A stretch of 64,000 bases of DNA, from positions 1,178,001 to 1,242,000 of the forward strand of contig JAUKPH010000023.1 of NCBI GenBank assembly GCA_030549335.1. Direction: 5' to 3'. The position numbers were made by a program, and so were the translations under genes. The stretch is from Pontederia crassipes. Its lineage: Eukaryota; Streptophyta; Magnoliopsida; Commelinales; Pontederiaceae. The notes under the pieces were generated by a model. The model did not search any database and was not told the origin of the DNA. It worked only from the letters and a program-made list of their open reading frames with translations. Below are positions 35,801 through 45,041 of the stretch, piece by piece (position 1 is the stretch's first letter; each line of letters begins with the position of its first letter).

Positions 35801-36000
35801 GCTATATTACTGAAGGTTAAATGAGATCAGTTCTCCTGTAAAGTTCCCAATAATTTCTAAAGTTTTCTTTGTGTGGAATAATCTGAATCCAAAGTATTTA
35901 TTAACACCTGTTTTCTCTTAAAATAACATTATTGCTCGGTTGTGACTCCATTTATATGATTCAGAAGAAGACCACTAGGAGAAAATGGTGGTTCTTTTAA
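20819..36000 (+). CDS. Conserved plant protein with DnaJ-type cysteine-rich zinc domain (422 aa, 12 exons)
   Basis: Coding exons: 20819-21043, 21141-21205, 21614-21712, 22282-22414, 23691-23750, 31827-31886, 32835-32957, 33321-33392, 33628-33765, 35261-35416, 35647-35748, 35965-36000. All introns are GT-AG and phases agree throughout, giving 422 codons and a stop. The N-terminus (MARGTDKLVKAARQWAEVQ) is followed by a hydrophobic stretch around residues 65-90 (LSFSAIFLVATLGTYDIALE), a possible membrane segment. Residues about 99-195 hold four paired cysteines, CRTCNGWQ, CSMCKGTG, CPNCDGSG and CPECKHKL, the pattern of the DnaJ zinc domain; no J-domain is present. The C-terminal half is charged with conserved-looking WKAYNVMRKMDYPYE, FWLITMPQVLGGF and RREKWW-like blocks, ending KTTRRKWWFF. 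Role is unknown; a thiol or chaperone-like function is only inferred from the zinc domain. Intron 5 is 8076 bp and full of insertions. Confidence 0.93.
22168..22206 (+). mobile_element. 39-bp RTE LINE tail insertion with 21-bp target duplication
   Basis: Only the RTE 3' tail is present: GCCGACCCCACTTAGTGGG, ATAAGGC and TTG repeats. It is flanked by perfect 21-bp copies at 22147-22167 and 22207-22227 (TATTACTAATTGATT...). This is an extreme 5' truncation of a target-primed reverse transcription product. It lies in intron 3 of the zinc-domain gene, in sense orientation. Confidence 0.93.
23975..25575 (-). pseudogene. Decayed 26S rRNA fragment, split by a MITE
   Basis: Read on the minus strand, 25575-24889 then 24140-23975 follows the 3' third of plant 26S rRNA. 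Recognisable blocks (plus-strand reading) are CCAACACTTGGTGAATTCTG, AGTTATCCCTGTGG, GACACCTCTAGCTTC, AACAGATGTGCCGC, GCCAAACTCCCCA, AAGTAGTGGTATTTCACTT, TCAAGTCATTTCACAAAAGT, GGACTAGAGTCAAGCTCAAC, TTTGGCTACCTTAA, CGCGCTTGGTTGAATTTCTT, CACATTGCGTCAACATTC and CTGTTCGACGCC. Many substitutions and small gaps make it non-functional. Several differences fit loss of methylated CpG (for example AACGTCGCT to AATGTCACT, from memory of the rRNA). The MITE 24141-24888 interrupts it. Open frames here are not genes. Confidence 0.92.
24141..24888. mobile_element. hAT-like MITE, 748 bp, nested in the 26S rRNA fragment
   Basis: Terminal inverted repeats CATTGTTGTAAAAC (left) and CAATGTTGTAAAAC (right, reversed). 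8-bp direct repeats GCCACACT lie at 24133-24140 and 24889-24896. The rRNA reads continuously across the site once the element and one repeat are removed, confirming both ends. Subterminal parts are rich in CCGGTC/GACCGG motifs; the middle is AT-rich with no ORF. An 8-bp duplication points to the hAT superfamily; a 9-bp reading (GGCCACACT, Mutator-like) is also possible. Confidence 0.85.
25576..27025. other. Intron 5 segment with duplicated intron-like blocks and an LTR-like relic
   Basis: A block of about 100 bp (ATGTATTTTCTCAAAGAACC, then ACCAAATGTTTGAA, then TTGTCTGAACTAACACAT) occurs at about 26255-26356 and 26473-26570. A third copy lies at 23772-23880, just left of the rRNA fragment. The part 26587-26770 (AGTTGGTATAAGAGT, GGCTATAAATAAGAG, AAGTTATCCCTGTC) matches 31160-31300 on the far side of the LINE cluster. 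No exon lies here. Confidence 0.6.
27026..27540 (-). mobile_element. 3' fragment of an L1-clade LINE with duplicated tail
   Basis: On the minus strand the frame from about 27531 reads FECFVARVVWRQV, an L1 zf-RVT-type end, and runs into a terminal GGATGGTTGCC block and an A-rich tail near 27026-27060. About 108 bp at the 3' end (27065-27172 and 27173-27275) are tandemly duplicated, with shared GAAAGTTAGTTACATTGGA and ATTACACCATCCAACCATGC. Confidence 0.7.
27563..27606 (+). mobile_element. Bare RTE LINE tail
   Basis: Same tail as 22168-22206, preceded directly by a (TTTA)n run (27541-27562). No target duplication could be seen, perhaps because the left flank is simple sequence. It lies between two L1 fragments in intron 5. 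Confidence 0.75.
27620..29190 (-). mobile_element. 5'-truncated L1-clade LINE
   Basis: Reading the minus strand from 29190: an RT C-terminal part (IQWIDALRQRFLW near 29120), SFPHGASSFWGG and FWEDAWVSNGPL (about 28780-28870), then a zf-RVT segment LCVLCRVTAEDTDHLFFGC (about 28050) and IWALWLQRNETLFQGD (about 27850). It ends with a GGATGACTACCATC...GTCATCC-type hairpin and a run of A at 27633-27675. It carries frame breaks and a local duplication near 29090-29175. Confidence 0.85.
29205..31130 (+). mobile_element. 5'-truncated L1-clade LINE with poly(A) tail
   Basis: Plus-strand RT remnants: RCITSASFSVLVNG (about 29280), then MAPMLFVLGVDALAR, LLQYADNTIFFIEG (YADN in place of YADD), LQINHAKSSF and ITYLGLPLSDRR (29371-29730). 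Next come SARLLSRGGRLVLLRSVLSALPTYYMS, SSFWRGV, and zf-RVT parts KIFAWLLRRGRLLT and CVLCSESAEDIIHLFF (about 30610-30740), then AIWLQRNRIIFCGE (about 30890). It ends with the L1 3' hairpin GGATGACAACCAC...GTAGTCATCC and poly(A) at 31119-31130. It is GC-richer than its surroundings, so probably younger than the minus-strand copy beside it. At least three frame changes or stops. Confidence 0.87.
31131..31610 (+). repeat. LTR-like relic with internal 153-bp direct repeat
   Basis: TCCCCAGTTATATTCTGCAT recurs at 31276 and 31429, within copies of about 153 bp. TATA-like boxes (TATATAAATAAGG near 31380) and a late TTCAATAAAAC near 31578 look like LTR promoter and polyadenylation signals, possibly copia type. 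The same sequence family flanks the LINE cluster on the left at about 26587-26770. The family assignment is weak. Confidence 0.4.
31991..32053 (+). mobile_element. 63-bp L1 tail insertion with target duplication
   Basis: TGATGAAGCAA stands at 31980-31990 and 32054-32064. Between them is only an L1-type 3' end: GGCTGACTACCACC, CTGGTCATCC and an A-rich tail. It lies in intron 6 of the zinc-domain gene. This is the L1 counterpart of the 39-bp RTE tail in intron 3. Confidence 0.85.
34190..34497. repeat. Tandem duplication of about 151 bp in intron 9
   Basis: GACTAAGAATTCAACCATTA occurs at 34195 and 34346. Both copies run on through TTATTCTGTT.GTGTTATTTC and GCATCATTCCAAGCTGCTAG to CAAGAATATATCTTGGG. 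Copies differ at only a few sites, so the duplication is recent relative to the other repeats of this window. Confidence 0.9.
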
Positions 36001-36658
36001 CGAGAGAGGATGCAGCCCGGACAGTTTATTTCCTTGATGGTCGCAAACTGATGAGAATTAATTCGGCAAGTTATTCCCGAACTTTTTCTTTACCTGCGTT
36101 GGGCATGTGACAATTTATTTTTCGCTATTGCAGGCGATTAACATTTTGGGTCCAAATCGTTTGTATTTTTTTTAGCTCTCTATCCCCGTTTTATGTAATT
36201 CTGTGGGTTTCCTTAACAAAGAGCCCATGGGAGTTTTTCTTTGTATCTTATGTTGTTGTTAGTAAACTTCGCCTTTGTAAGTAATAGACGAGCGAAACTT
36301 CTATTTAATTCAGTTAAATTCAGTTCAATTTCAGAAGTCCCTTTCACAAGTACTTCCCAATCTTCGTTTCTCTTCCCTCGGGTTGAATATTTCTTCGCTT
36401 TTTGTTGCTTGTGTAATACGATCCACAATCTAGGAAACTATCCAAGAAAATTTCTCCTAGAGTCATTTCAGTTTTATTTCACGTTTATATCTTTTTAATC
36501 ATTTTGCATATCCATAGATAATGGAGGTACCTCAATTTTCAACCGATGGGCTTTAATTTGCGAGATGACAAAGCATAGATGGAAGCCGTATGTATGTATT
36601 TATTTTGTCCAGTTAGTTTAAAATTGTTCTGCTCAGGATTACAGAAGTATCAGTGGTT
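36001..36658 (+). other. 3' untranslated region and downstream flank of the zinc-domain gene
   Basis: After the stop at 35998-36000 the sequence turns T-rich (36085-36170) with TTGTATTTTTTTT and TTTTATGTAATTC, plausible plant polyadenylation context. No exact AATAAA was found. Transcript end is probably between about 36150 and 36300. Nothing further recognised up to the LTR at 36664. Confidence 0.5.
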
Positions 36659-37541
36659 AATTATGTAATAATCTCAAATTTTGGGCCTTTGACTAAAATC
36701 CTAATGTAAAGCTTATGTAAAGTCTAACAATCTTATTAATTTTCGAAGAAAAATTTAGCCGCCATCTTCTCTCTTTTCTTCACAAAAAAATGAGGCCAAA
36801 AGATTTAGAGCCATATTGGGTGGTTACATGCTAAGATCAAAGAGGAGAAGATAGAAGATTTCTAGGAAAATGATAAGAAGACAAATGTTTTTAGATGATG
36901 AAGGATACGAGGTGATCAAGAAAAATGAGTTTTAGTTTTAAAATTTAGATGTATCTAAAAGGGATTCAACCCTCTTTTTCATCTCAATGATGTTTTATTT
37001 GAATTGAGAGTTTTAAGAATACCTTATTCTTAATTGAGATTTTGATTAAGGGATTGTTTGATAGGATCATTAGATCTAAATGATGTTTATGCTTAGATAT
37101 ATGTGCTTGGATCCATATTAAATAAGCATGATTAGATCTGTGTTCTTTATGCCCTAAATCTTCCTTCAGATGAATTTGAGAAAAAGTCCTAAATCTTGAT
37201 AACGAATGTCAATTGCATGTTTTAATGTGTTCTATGTATAGATGATAAGAGATCATTCATGCAATCTTTATAATATTTTAGATTATTTTTACTGAAGTTT
37301 TGATCTCAAAAGTCGAGATTTTCGGGTTGAAAATCAGATTTTTAGGATGCCGGCACAGTCGTGCTAACCCTAGGAACGATCGTGATCGATCGGATGAGGT
37401 CAAGCGATCATATAGCTCTCGGTCACGCCCGTGACACCTTCACGGCTGTGACAAGGCCAAGCACAGTCATGGTCAACTTGGACACGATCGTGAGCGAGAG
37501 CGATGTTGAAATTTGGCTAAGGCTGGGATGATCGAGGCTAG

Positions 37542-37640
37542 CACGACCATGACAAATATGGGCACGACCATGACAACACTCGGCACGACCATGAAAGTGC
37601 TGGGCACAACCATGACATTTTTGAGCACGATTGTGACGTT
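37542..37640. repeat. 21-bp tandem repeat, about five units
   Basis: GCACGACCATGAC recurs every 21 bp (GCACGACCATGACAAATATG, then a G, and so on), with drift in the last units. The 150 bp to the left carry looser relatives (CACGCCCGTGAC, CACGGCTGTGAC). In one frame it gives a seven-residue repeat, but no start or homology supports translation. Internal repeat of the LTR. Confidence 0.85.
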
Positions 37641-37753
37641 GGGAAATGATTTTTATAATGTTTTAAACCTATTTTTTTATGTATATAGGTTATGTATTGA
37701 TGTGTATTGGTTGTATATGACACGTAGATGTACATAATGCATGTTCAACTATA

Positions 37754-38521
37754 CAACAATAACAAAGGCTTATCCCACTAGGTGGGGTCGGCTACATGGA
37801 TCATACGACGTCATTCCGCTTTATTAGTAACCAAATCTTTCGGTATATTATTCACCAATAGATCTTGCTCTATTAGTTCGCCAAGTGTCCGCCTTGGCCT
37901 CCCTCTCCCTCTTTTAATCGGACTCCAAATTATTTGATCTACTCTTCTTACTGGCGCATCTAATGGTCTTCTCTGAACATGACCAAACCATCTCAAACGA
38001 TTCTCTACCATTTTCTCACTAATAGGAGCCACTCTGACTTATTCACGTATATGGTCATTCCTAAACTTATCTAATCTTGTATGACCACACATCCATCTCA
38101 ATATCCTCATTTCGGCTACCCCCACTTTACGTTCATGTTGTCCCTTCATAGCCCAACATTCACTACCATATAACACTGCTGGCCTTATAGCAGTACAATA
38201 AAATTTTTCTTTAACTTTATTAGGTACTTTTCTATCACAAAGAACTCCAGTGGCTTTCCTCCACTTACACCACCCAGCTTGAATTCTATGATTAACATCG
38301 TCATCAATCTCACCATCTTGTCTTACAATTGATCTTAAATATTTAAACTTTGTCACTTGAGGAATTATATCCTCCCTTAGCTTAACTTTCAAATCGTCTC
38401 TAAGTTGTTTATTTGTGAAATTGCTATGCATATATTCTGTTTTATTCCTACTTAAACGAAAACCCTTTGACTCCAACGTATTTCTCCATATTTCCAATTT
38501 TGTATTAATCTCTTCTCTTGA
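37754..38521 (-). mobile_element. 5'-truncated RTE-clade LINE with 14-bp target duplication
   Basis: CATGTTCAACTATA stands at 37740-37753 and 38522-38535. Between them, on the minus strand, is the C-terminal part of an RTE reverse transcriptase: GFRLSRNKTEYM, LRSIVRQDGEIDDDVNHRIQ, GWCKWRKATGVLCDRKVP, AVLYGSECWAMKGQHERK, EMRILRWMCGHTRLDK, then ENRLRWFGHVQRRP and RGRGRPRRT. One in-frame TAA (38036-38038 region) interrupts it. The 3' end is GCCGACCCCACCTAGTGGG, ATAAG and TTG-like repeats. It inserted into an existing LTR and is fairly young given the perfect duplication. Its tail matches three short insertions elsewhere in the window. Confidence 0.93.
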
Positions 38522-38719
38522 CATGTTCAACTATAATTAGAATAAAATATGAAGAATGATTGATGTATTACAAAGTATAATGCACATAAAGTTGAAGAAT
38601 GCCCTTTTTACTCATGAGAAGCAAAGTCCTGCACCTATGTATGTACTTCAAAGGAATTTAAACCTGCGAAGTAAAGTTCTGCATTTGTATATGTGCTTCT
38701 CAGGGAACAAAATTCTTTA

Positions 38720-38836
38720 GAATAAAATCACTCACTATTATAATGTGCGTATTCCTCGGAATAAAGTCGCTCACTATTATAGTGTGCGTATTCCTTAGAA
38801 TAAAGTTCATTACTATTATGATGTGCGTGTTCTCAA
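38720..38836. repeat. 39-bp tandem repeat, three units
   Basis: GAATAAA.TC.CTCACTATTA, then TA.TGTGCGTATTCCT recurs at 38720, 38759 and 38798. A larger block (AAAGTCCT.CACCTATGTATG, then GTACTTC...) at about 38615-38710 returns at about 39000-39110, so the LTR interior is built of nested repeats. Confidence 0.8.
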
Positions 38837-39942
38837 GGATGTGGCCTAGCTAACCAATGTGACGATGTGATATGATTTTTTCAACCATGTTAAGATCAAA
38901 GATGTTATAAGACAAAGTAAGAATAAAAATGAAATTAAATTCAAAGTATCTTCTAACAAAGAAAGAAGGTTAAGATGATGAAGAAGAAGTAAATATGAAA
39001 AGTAAAGTCCTACACTTATGTATGTACTTCAAGGAGACCTAAACTTGAGAAGTCTAGTCTTGCATTTGTGTATGTACTTTTCAAGGAACAATGTCCCTCA
39101 TCATAAAGTGCGTGTATCCCTAAAGATGACTAGGAATAAAGTTTATGATATGTGTGTTTTTAAGGATGATTTATGATATGAAAAGAAAGTCAAGATGTTA
39201 TTATGTGAAAAGATGAATGATGAAGATGACACATGAAGAATTACGTAATAAAGAAAGAAAATAAAAATGAAAAAAGATCCAAAGAGTTATAAAACAACCA
39301 TGAGGAGATGTAAAGTATGAAAGAAGTTAAGAAATAAGGATCAAGGAGCTATGAAGAAATTCTTAGGATGTAGATGACTAGGAAAGTGAAATGGAATGAA
39401 AAGTTATGCCAAATGTATGTTTCTATTGTATGATACTTACAGATGATGGATTTGAAATAAACGACATGATGTTTATATTTTATGAATGTTATATGAAGAA
39501 TGAATGTAAGTATGATGTAATGTCATGTAAGGTTAATGATATAGTTTATAGCATGCATGCTCATATGTTATTGTTATTATGATGATGATACATCGTATGT
39601 AATATCATGTGATAGGATAGTATGTCATTCATGACTTTTACATATTCTAATAGGAAACTCTCATGTAACTGAGATTAAGTGATGGATGACAACTCAAGCT
39701 CATGATGAAATATTGCATTATGTTTAAATAAATCCTTTAGTTTTATGTACTGAAGGTTTATGCACTTGATGTTTTCTAAAGTATTAGTATGATGTGATTA
39801 ATAGAAATTTTTTATCTATTATGACTTTCTCTAAATTGTCGAGTCTTTCATTGTTAAATGATGTATGGCAAACGGATTAATAGTGCGAAATTGTCCTAAA
39901 TGATCAAAATTTTTAAGATGAATTTTGGGTCATTACAAATTA

Positions 39943-40790
39943 GTACTTCCAATACAGTAACTGAAATGAAAAACGAAAATTTGAAACGACGAACAAAAAG
40001 AGATTGAACACATTTGAATTTGACATACAAATCAAGCAGAAACTCTTACGAAAAGAAATTTAAGGCACTGTGTAAAGTACTATCTGTCATCATTATGTAA
40101 TTTAATAGTTGCATGTTAAACAAAATTATGAATTTGATTATGATGTGTCATTGTTGTATTAATCAAATGCATTATGCATGTGTTGGTGGGAGTCCGAGGT
40201 CGAAGTGCTTTACTTTTTCAAAGAAAGGTTGTCTATTAGCCGAAGCAGCTTGCAAGGTCCCGATACAAATATCAATATTTTTGGAGGATCTTATGGTGGA
40301 ACGTTCATTTAAGAAAACATTCAGTCTACTTTACTTGAAATATAAGCTCATTAATGTCAGCTGCACTTCTTTTTATGCTTATGCATATTTCTATCTTGTT
40401 GTCTCCTAAGATCATATAGCGAAGATGGCCTCCACCTCGAAAGCGGCGACATCCTCCAGTTGGAAGATGGCCAGCAGCCGCCCCATCCACACCAGCACTT
40501 GCCAGAAAGCACTGACATCGGTCCTTGTACTCATCGGAGAGAAAAGCCGAGAGCAGTTGGAGAGAAAGAGAGATTTGGAGAGGGAGAGGGAGGGAGAGAG
40601 ACGATAGGTTCAAAGGGGAGGAGCGTCCGAGCCAATGATGGATGGTCAATACCGCATGAGACACGATGCAAAGATTTGGCAACTTCGCACCTCCCTACAC
40701 ACACATATATATGTATGGCGTATTAGGGTGTAACCTTAACTTTAGAGTTTTAGATCAGCATTATTTTAATCCGATGGTATATATTATTTG
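39943..40790. other. Intergenic stretch; GC-richer island near 40420-40640, not recognised
   Basis: The island has open frames on both strands but no start, splice or homology evidence. The region 40540-40610 is a GAGA-rich purine run. It may be an old gene fragment, but I cannot assign it. Confidence 0.4.
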
Positions 40791-42812
40791 TGTAATGTCT
40801 CAAAATTTGACCTCGCCATGTGTTAAAATATCCTATAGTGCTCTACTTTCTTTGATCATTCTTTGACTCTTTCGTTGATCCATATGATCAAGAAAAATGA
40901 CACACAAGCAAAAGATTTAATAATAAAATATTACAACAAGTAGATGATGAAAATGCAGAAGCTAGATAAAAGTACATCAATCTTGACATACAAAACTCCA
41001 TGCCATAAGTATAACTCTATAGGTCCCATACATAATGAAAATACAACTCGATATTTTGAAGAAAAACACTCCATCTAACCATGTGCATGCACCACCTGTA
41101 GTCGCTGCACACATATAAACCATGCATGCATCCATATCATGTACTTACGGGGATCACACATGAAAGTAAGTTCAATCGTTAACATAAAACTAAGCGTGAG
41201 TTCGTATAGGTCATAACATAATCCACCAGAATAAGATGGATATGCAATAATAAATCAATAGATCATTATAATTTCCATATTCTTTCATTTCACATTTGTA
41301 TTCATGGTTCATATTTGTACTTCATGATTCATATTCATAGTTCATAAGGACAAAGTCTTTTTATTCATCTTTAGTCATTCATAATTTTTCATCTTGTTCA
41401 TGAGTTGGAAGAACTCTTCATTTTTAGGGAATACAAGTGCAAACACATAAGTGTACCATGTGAGCTAGTAAGGGATCAATGTCATGGCAGGTGCCCCATA
41501 GGAAAGAATGATCTCGCACTAGACAGTAACATCCTTCGATAGAGATGACCTCGCACTAGGCGGCAACATCCCTAGAAGAAGTGCATTACACAAGGCTGTC
41601 AATAACTTCTCAAGAGAAGTGCCTCACACAAAACTATCATAACTTCCTATCTAGGTAGGCAATGACAATCTTCATCTTTTATCTTTATTAAATCATGAAC
41701 CTCTCTTTCGATCATTTGGATCAATCAAGGGTTTAGGGAGTAGAGGTGGCTTCGAATAATCTTTTGGGTTCATATCAATCGATATCAATAAGGTGGACAA
41801 AAACTTATCAAATCAAATTTTTTATATTAAAGTCATATTCTTTCTGCCCACAGATCGAACACCTAAAAGTTGAGTGGTCGTCCAATGGAGGTTCATACAG
41901 CGGTCATCCAAAAGAGGATCAGATCCCCATTTTGTCTATCCTCACCGGTCGATTGAAAGGGTGCGGTCATTTGTTCTGAGTTCATTCGTCAGTTGTTCTA
42001 AAGTCGTATGTGAATCGGTCGATCGAAAAGAGGTTCGATCATCCATTATAGCATAAGAAGATTCTCGGACTTTTGGTTGAGAGTTTCGATCGGTCGAAAC
42101 TCGACCGATCATCCACTGAAAATAATGTCGTCTTCCTCTGTCGGTCGGAGAAAGTTTTCTCGTCCTCCATCGGAAGCTCTTTCGACATGATAATCTAGAT
42201 CGGTCGCCTGAAACAATTTTGGTTGACCAATTGGATATCATCATCATTTTTTCGAGTCTCGACATTTTCCAGTTCGGTTGTCCGAAAGAGTTTCGAATTT
42301 CCATTCTGGTCCATATCGATCGTCCGATCAAGTTTCGAACATCCGATATAGGAGTCGCTATAGACTTATCGAGCTAAATCGAATGCCCGAAAGTTGTCTG
42401 TTTTAGATCGGCAAAGCTGCAAGTCATTGCGAAATACTTACATTTTCAATCAATTTTCAATACAAAATAATTCTAAACTTATACTAACATCATTCCTACT
42501 AACATGATCAATTTAGAAGCAAAGAACTCTGCTTGATCTAATCTACATTATCACATAATTTTATAGAAATAATAATCTTCTTCTTTTCATCGTTAACTTA
42601 TCATTAACATACTTCTAATCCTTTTTCACTAAATTAAAGTCTATCATATCAGAAACATTCTATAGTAAACGATACTTTTAGATCAATTAAATAATCTTAT
42701 ATGCTGCAATATATTGCATATAATGGTAGATCGATCTATCATATAAATGCGAATTTGATAAACAATAACATGTACAGTAAATCAATCGACTCACTATAGT
42801 TCATGCAGTATA
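40791..42812. mobile_element. LTR-like fragment with unclear right end
   Basis: Starts TGTAATGTCTCAAAATTTGA like the neighbouring LTRs (the 5 bp before are ATTTG). The text is LTR-like: direct repeats of GATCTCGCACTAG and GACCTCGCACTAG near 41505-41560, and TCGGTCGA/TCGACCGA clusters at about 41945-42330. No matching end plus duplication was found, so it may be truncated or interrupted by the solo LTR at 42818. Confidence 0.4.
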
Positions 42813-42817
42813 TTCAG

Positions 42818-43787
42818 TGTAACACTCCGAATTTCACCCATAAATTGTCAAGGTCAATTAGGTCAGTTCGTTTGTCATCACATAATCATAATAAAATATA
42901 ATTTTCTATTAACTCAGTAGAAGCATAAATTTATTAAATAAGATAAAATAAATCTTTTGAAAACATAACGAAAGACTTCGATAAAACATAAAAAATAGTG
43001 TTATAGAATTGAAAACACATCTAAACACCATCTCTAATAGCAATTAAAATATTTGAAAATCATAGTCAAAACATCTGTTTAAAAAATATTCAAAGACTTT
43101 AAAATAAATGACTCTTAACATCCTAAACCATCGTGCAATTTTTATTGTCATGTGCTAAGCCGTCATCCATCTAATCATATTATGCACCTGCACGAATCCA
43201 ATATGCAGGGATTTTCCGTTAGAGTATGTAATTAAAACTCCGCCGTCAGTCCAATTTTTACATGATTTTCAATCCAAAACTTTGAAAAATTCAATATCAA
43301 TCATAGATAATGATACATATTTTCTAGGCAATATAGGATCAAAAGAACATAAAAACATGCAAAAATATTCAATTCTTAGATTTAGAGTTCATCTCCAAAT
43401 TATGAACAATAGGAAGAAAATAAACCCTAATAACAAATCTAATTATAATACTTGCACATGACATAGATCTATTATTTTTAAGGAAAAGTATCTTCATCAC
43501 AATCCAATATGAGAATATGATGTTCTCATGCTCTCAATTCAATCATAAAACTATTGAGATAGAAGAGAGGAAGATTTTGGATCTTATTTATATACCTTAA
43601 TCTTGAATCTTTCTCCTATTTTTTCTTCCTTATTCTTCTCTTTCTCTTTCTCCCTCCTCAAGCTTAGCCGCCAATAGATTTGAAGAAAAGAGGTGAACAA
43701 TAGGAATATGATGCTTTATATAGAGGAGATAACGGGGGATAAATAAAAAGTCCAATTTATTCTTAACGAGAAATATGTGGTATTACA
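42818..43787 (-). mobile_element. Probable solo LTR, 970 bp
   Basis: Begins TGTAACACTCCGAATTTCAC and ends ATATGTGGTATTACA. The duplication TTCAG is perfect at 42813-42817 and 43788-43792. On the minus strand a CTCTATATAAAGC box lies about 70-80 bp from the 5' end, followed by a purine-rich leader, which gives the orientation. No coding part remains. Confidence 0.7.
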
Positions 43788-43792
43788 TTCAG

Positions 43793-44086
43793 TGCCCCCA
43801 TCGAAAGAAATAAAGACAAGTATGCAAAAAGTGGGAGATACGCGGTTAATAATTCTTTTATACAACCATTAATATTACGCTACAAAGAGAGAAGGTGATG
43901 AACCTATTGCAGAAAGAATTCTTTTAGATCGCATATCGCACATATGGGAGATACGCGGTTAATAATAAAAAAAGCCAATTAGTATGATAATAGCTCATGC
44001 AATATTAGTATGATGATAATTGGTTAATAATAATAGCTTGCTTATGCAATTACACTCCCATACCAATTGGCTAAATGCCTCCTTAA
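43793..44086. other. 3' flank of the RALF gene
   Basis: AT-rich; the block GGGAGATACGCGGTTAATAA occurs twice (about 43828 and 43946). It includes the RALF 3' untranslated region on the minus strand. No further feature seen. Confidence 0.5.
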
Positions 44087-44491
44087 TTAATCGAGGAACC
44101 TGGCACACCCGGTGATCACGGTACAAGCGCGGCGGTAAGGATTGACGCGCGCCTGCGGCATGCAGTTGTAGTAGGACTGCCCGCGGCGGCTGCAGGGAAC
44201 GCGATTCTTGAGGAGGGCGTAGTAGCTGATGTACCTCCTGCGCCCGCGCAGTCTTCGCCGGGCGACCTCCGACTCCACCTCCATCTCCTCGTCCTCGTCG
44301 ACGCAATCGCCCACGAGCCCGTCGCACACCGGCGCCGCCCAGTCCCAGGTCTCGAATCCGTCTTCCACTTCGTTGGCAGCGGCGGGCCACTGATCATTAG
44401 AGGAGGAGGCCGTGATGATGTCGATCGATGACGACACGGCCAAGAAGACGACGGCGAGCAGGAGAAGCAGGGACGTGCGGCAGCAAGCCAT
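44087..44491 (-). CDS. RALF: RALF (rapid alkalinization factor) peptide hormone precursor
   Basis: Encodes a 134-residue secreted precursor in one exon. Residues 1-22 (MACCRTSLLLLLAVVFLAVS..) form a signal peptide. An acidic propeptide with one Cys pair follows (residues 56 and 63). A basic RRRLRG site at 78-83 fits subtilase (S1P) cleavage before the mature peptide. The mature part has YISY (87-90), the motif needed for receptor binding in the family, and four cysteines at 100, 110, 123 and 129 with RALF spacing, plus VPCSRRG, SYYNC and NPYRRAC. RALFs signal through FERONIA-type receptor kinases and raise extracellular pH. I chose the ATG at 44491; an in-frame ATG 16 codons upstream would put a charged extension before the signal peptide. 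YISYYAL replaces the common YISYGAL, so this is a somewhat divergent member. The Tekay element starts 556 bp upstream. Confidence 0.95.
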   Translation of the reverse strand: MACCRTSLLLLLAVVFLAVSSSIDIITASSSNDQWPAAANEVEDGFETWDWAAPVCDGLVGDCVDEDEEMEVESEVARRRLRGRRRYISYYALLKNRVPCSRRGQSYYNCMPQARVNPYRRACTVITGCARFLD

Positions 44492-44819
44492 ATATGTAGA
44501 GCCCGTCTTACGGTGAAGAGATCGATGCGGGTGCAACAAAAGCCTGATTAGTTACAGCCTGAGGATTAATTCCTGGTCCCTTCCCTTCTCCGGTATGGGA
44601 ATCAAGCAGAGAAATGGGAAGAGGGAAGGACGCCGGAGAGGGAAGTACTGCTAAGGAAAGGGGGGGAGCAAAGATGGAACTGTGCTAATTATGGAAGGCG
44701 GATAGCAAAGATGGCGCGTCGGGTGTCTTTCATATTTTGCAGGGTTGCCGCGCGCGTGCGACGGGGAGTCCTACAGATGGCGGGTCTGCGCGTTATTCGT
44801 GTAGAGGCTGAGGGCAGTA

Positions 44820-44855
<36 letters not shown>

Positions 44856-45041
44856 CCGGCAGGTCGTTTCATATTCTGATGGCGTCGTTGGGATCGATGT
44901 CTGCATGCAAAACAAATTTGCTATATATGTTAGGACTGACGCATCTTTTCGGACCTAATATTAGGCCACTGATGTGATGACCTCGGATTAAGTATGCGTC
45001 ACTGAGTGCATGCATGGCTCGAGGGACGGACGGACCCAACT
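44492..45041 (-). promoter_or_regulatory. Upstream region of the RALF gene, cut short by the LTR element
   Basis: About 550 bp lie between the RALF start and the target duplication of the Ty3/gypsy element. No TATA box is obvious near the start on the minus strand. It contains an (ACGC)n microsatellite and GC-rich patches. Any enhancers further out are now beyond 14 kb of retroelement. Confidence 0.5.
44819..44854. repeat. (ACGC)9 microsatellite
   Basis: Nine tandem ACGC units, about 330 bp upstream of the RALF start codon. Alternating purine-pyrimidine repeats can adopt Z-DNA; that is inference only. Confidence 0.95.

Larger units (their letters stand above)
36664..39937. mobile_element. 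Probable solo LTR (Ty3/gypsy-like), 3.3 kb with a LINE inside
   Basis: Begins TGTAATAATCTCAAATTTTG and ends TTTTGGGTCATTACA. The 5-bp duplication AATTA is at 36659-36663 and 39938-39942. Without the RTE LINE and its duplicated target it would be about 2.5 kb, close to the LTR length of the Tekay-type element downstream. It holds several tandem repeats and no recognisable coding part. Orientation is not clear, because no good TATA box was seen. Confidence 0.6.

Noticed and set aside
40326-40682. 118-codon minus-strand frame and overlapping plus-strand frames in a GC-richer island
   Set aside because: No recognisable domain, no splice context, and a low-complexity purine run explains much of the openness.
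43995-44397. Other frames overlapping the RALF gene
   Set aside because: GC-rich shadows of the RALF frame; only one frame has signal peptide, cleavage site and four-cysteine pattern.
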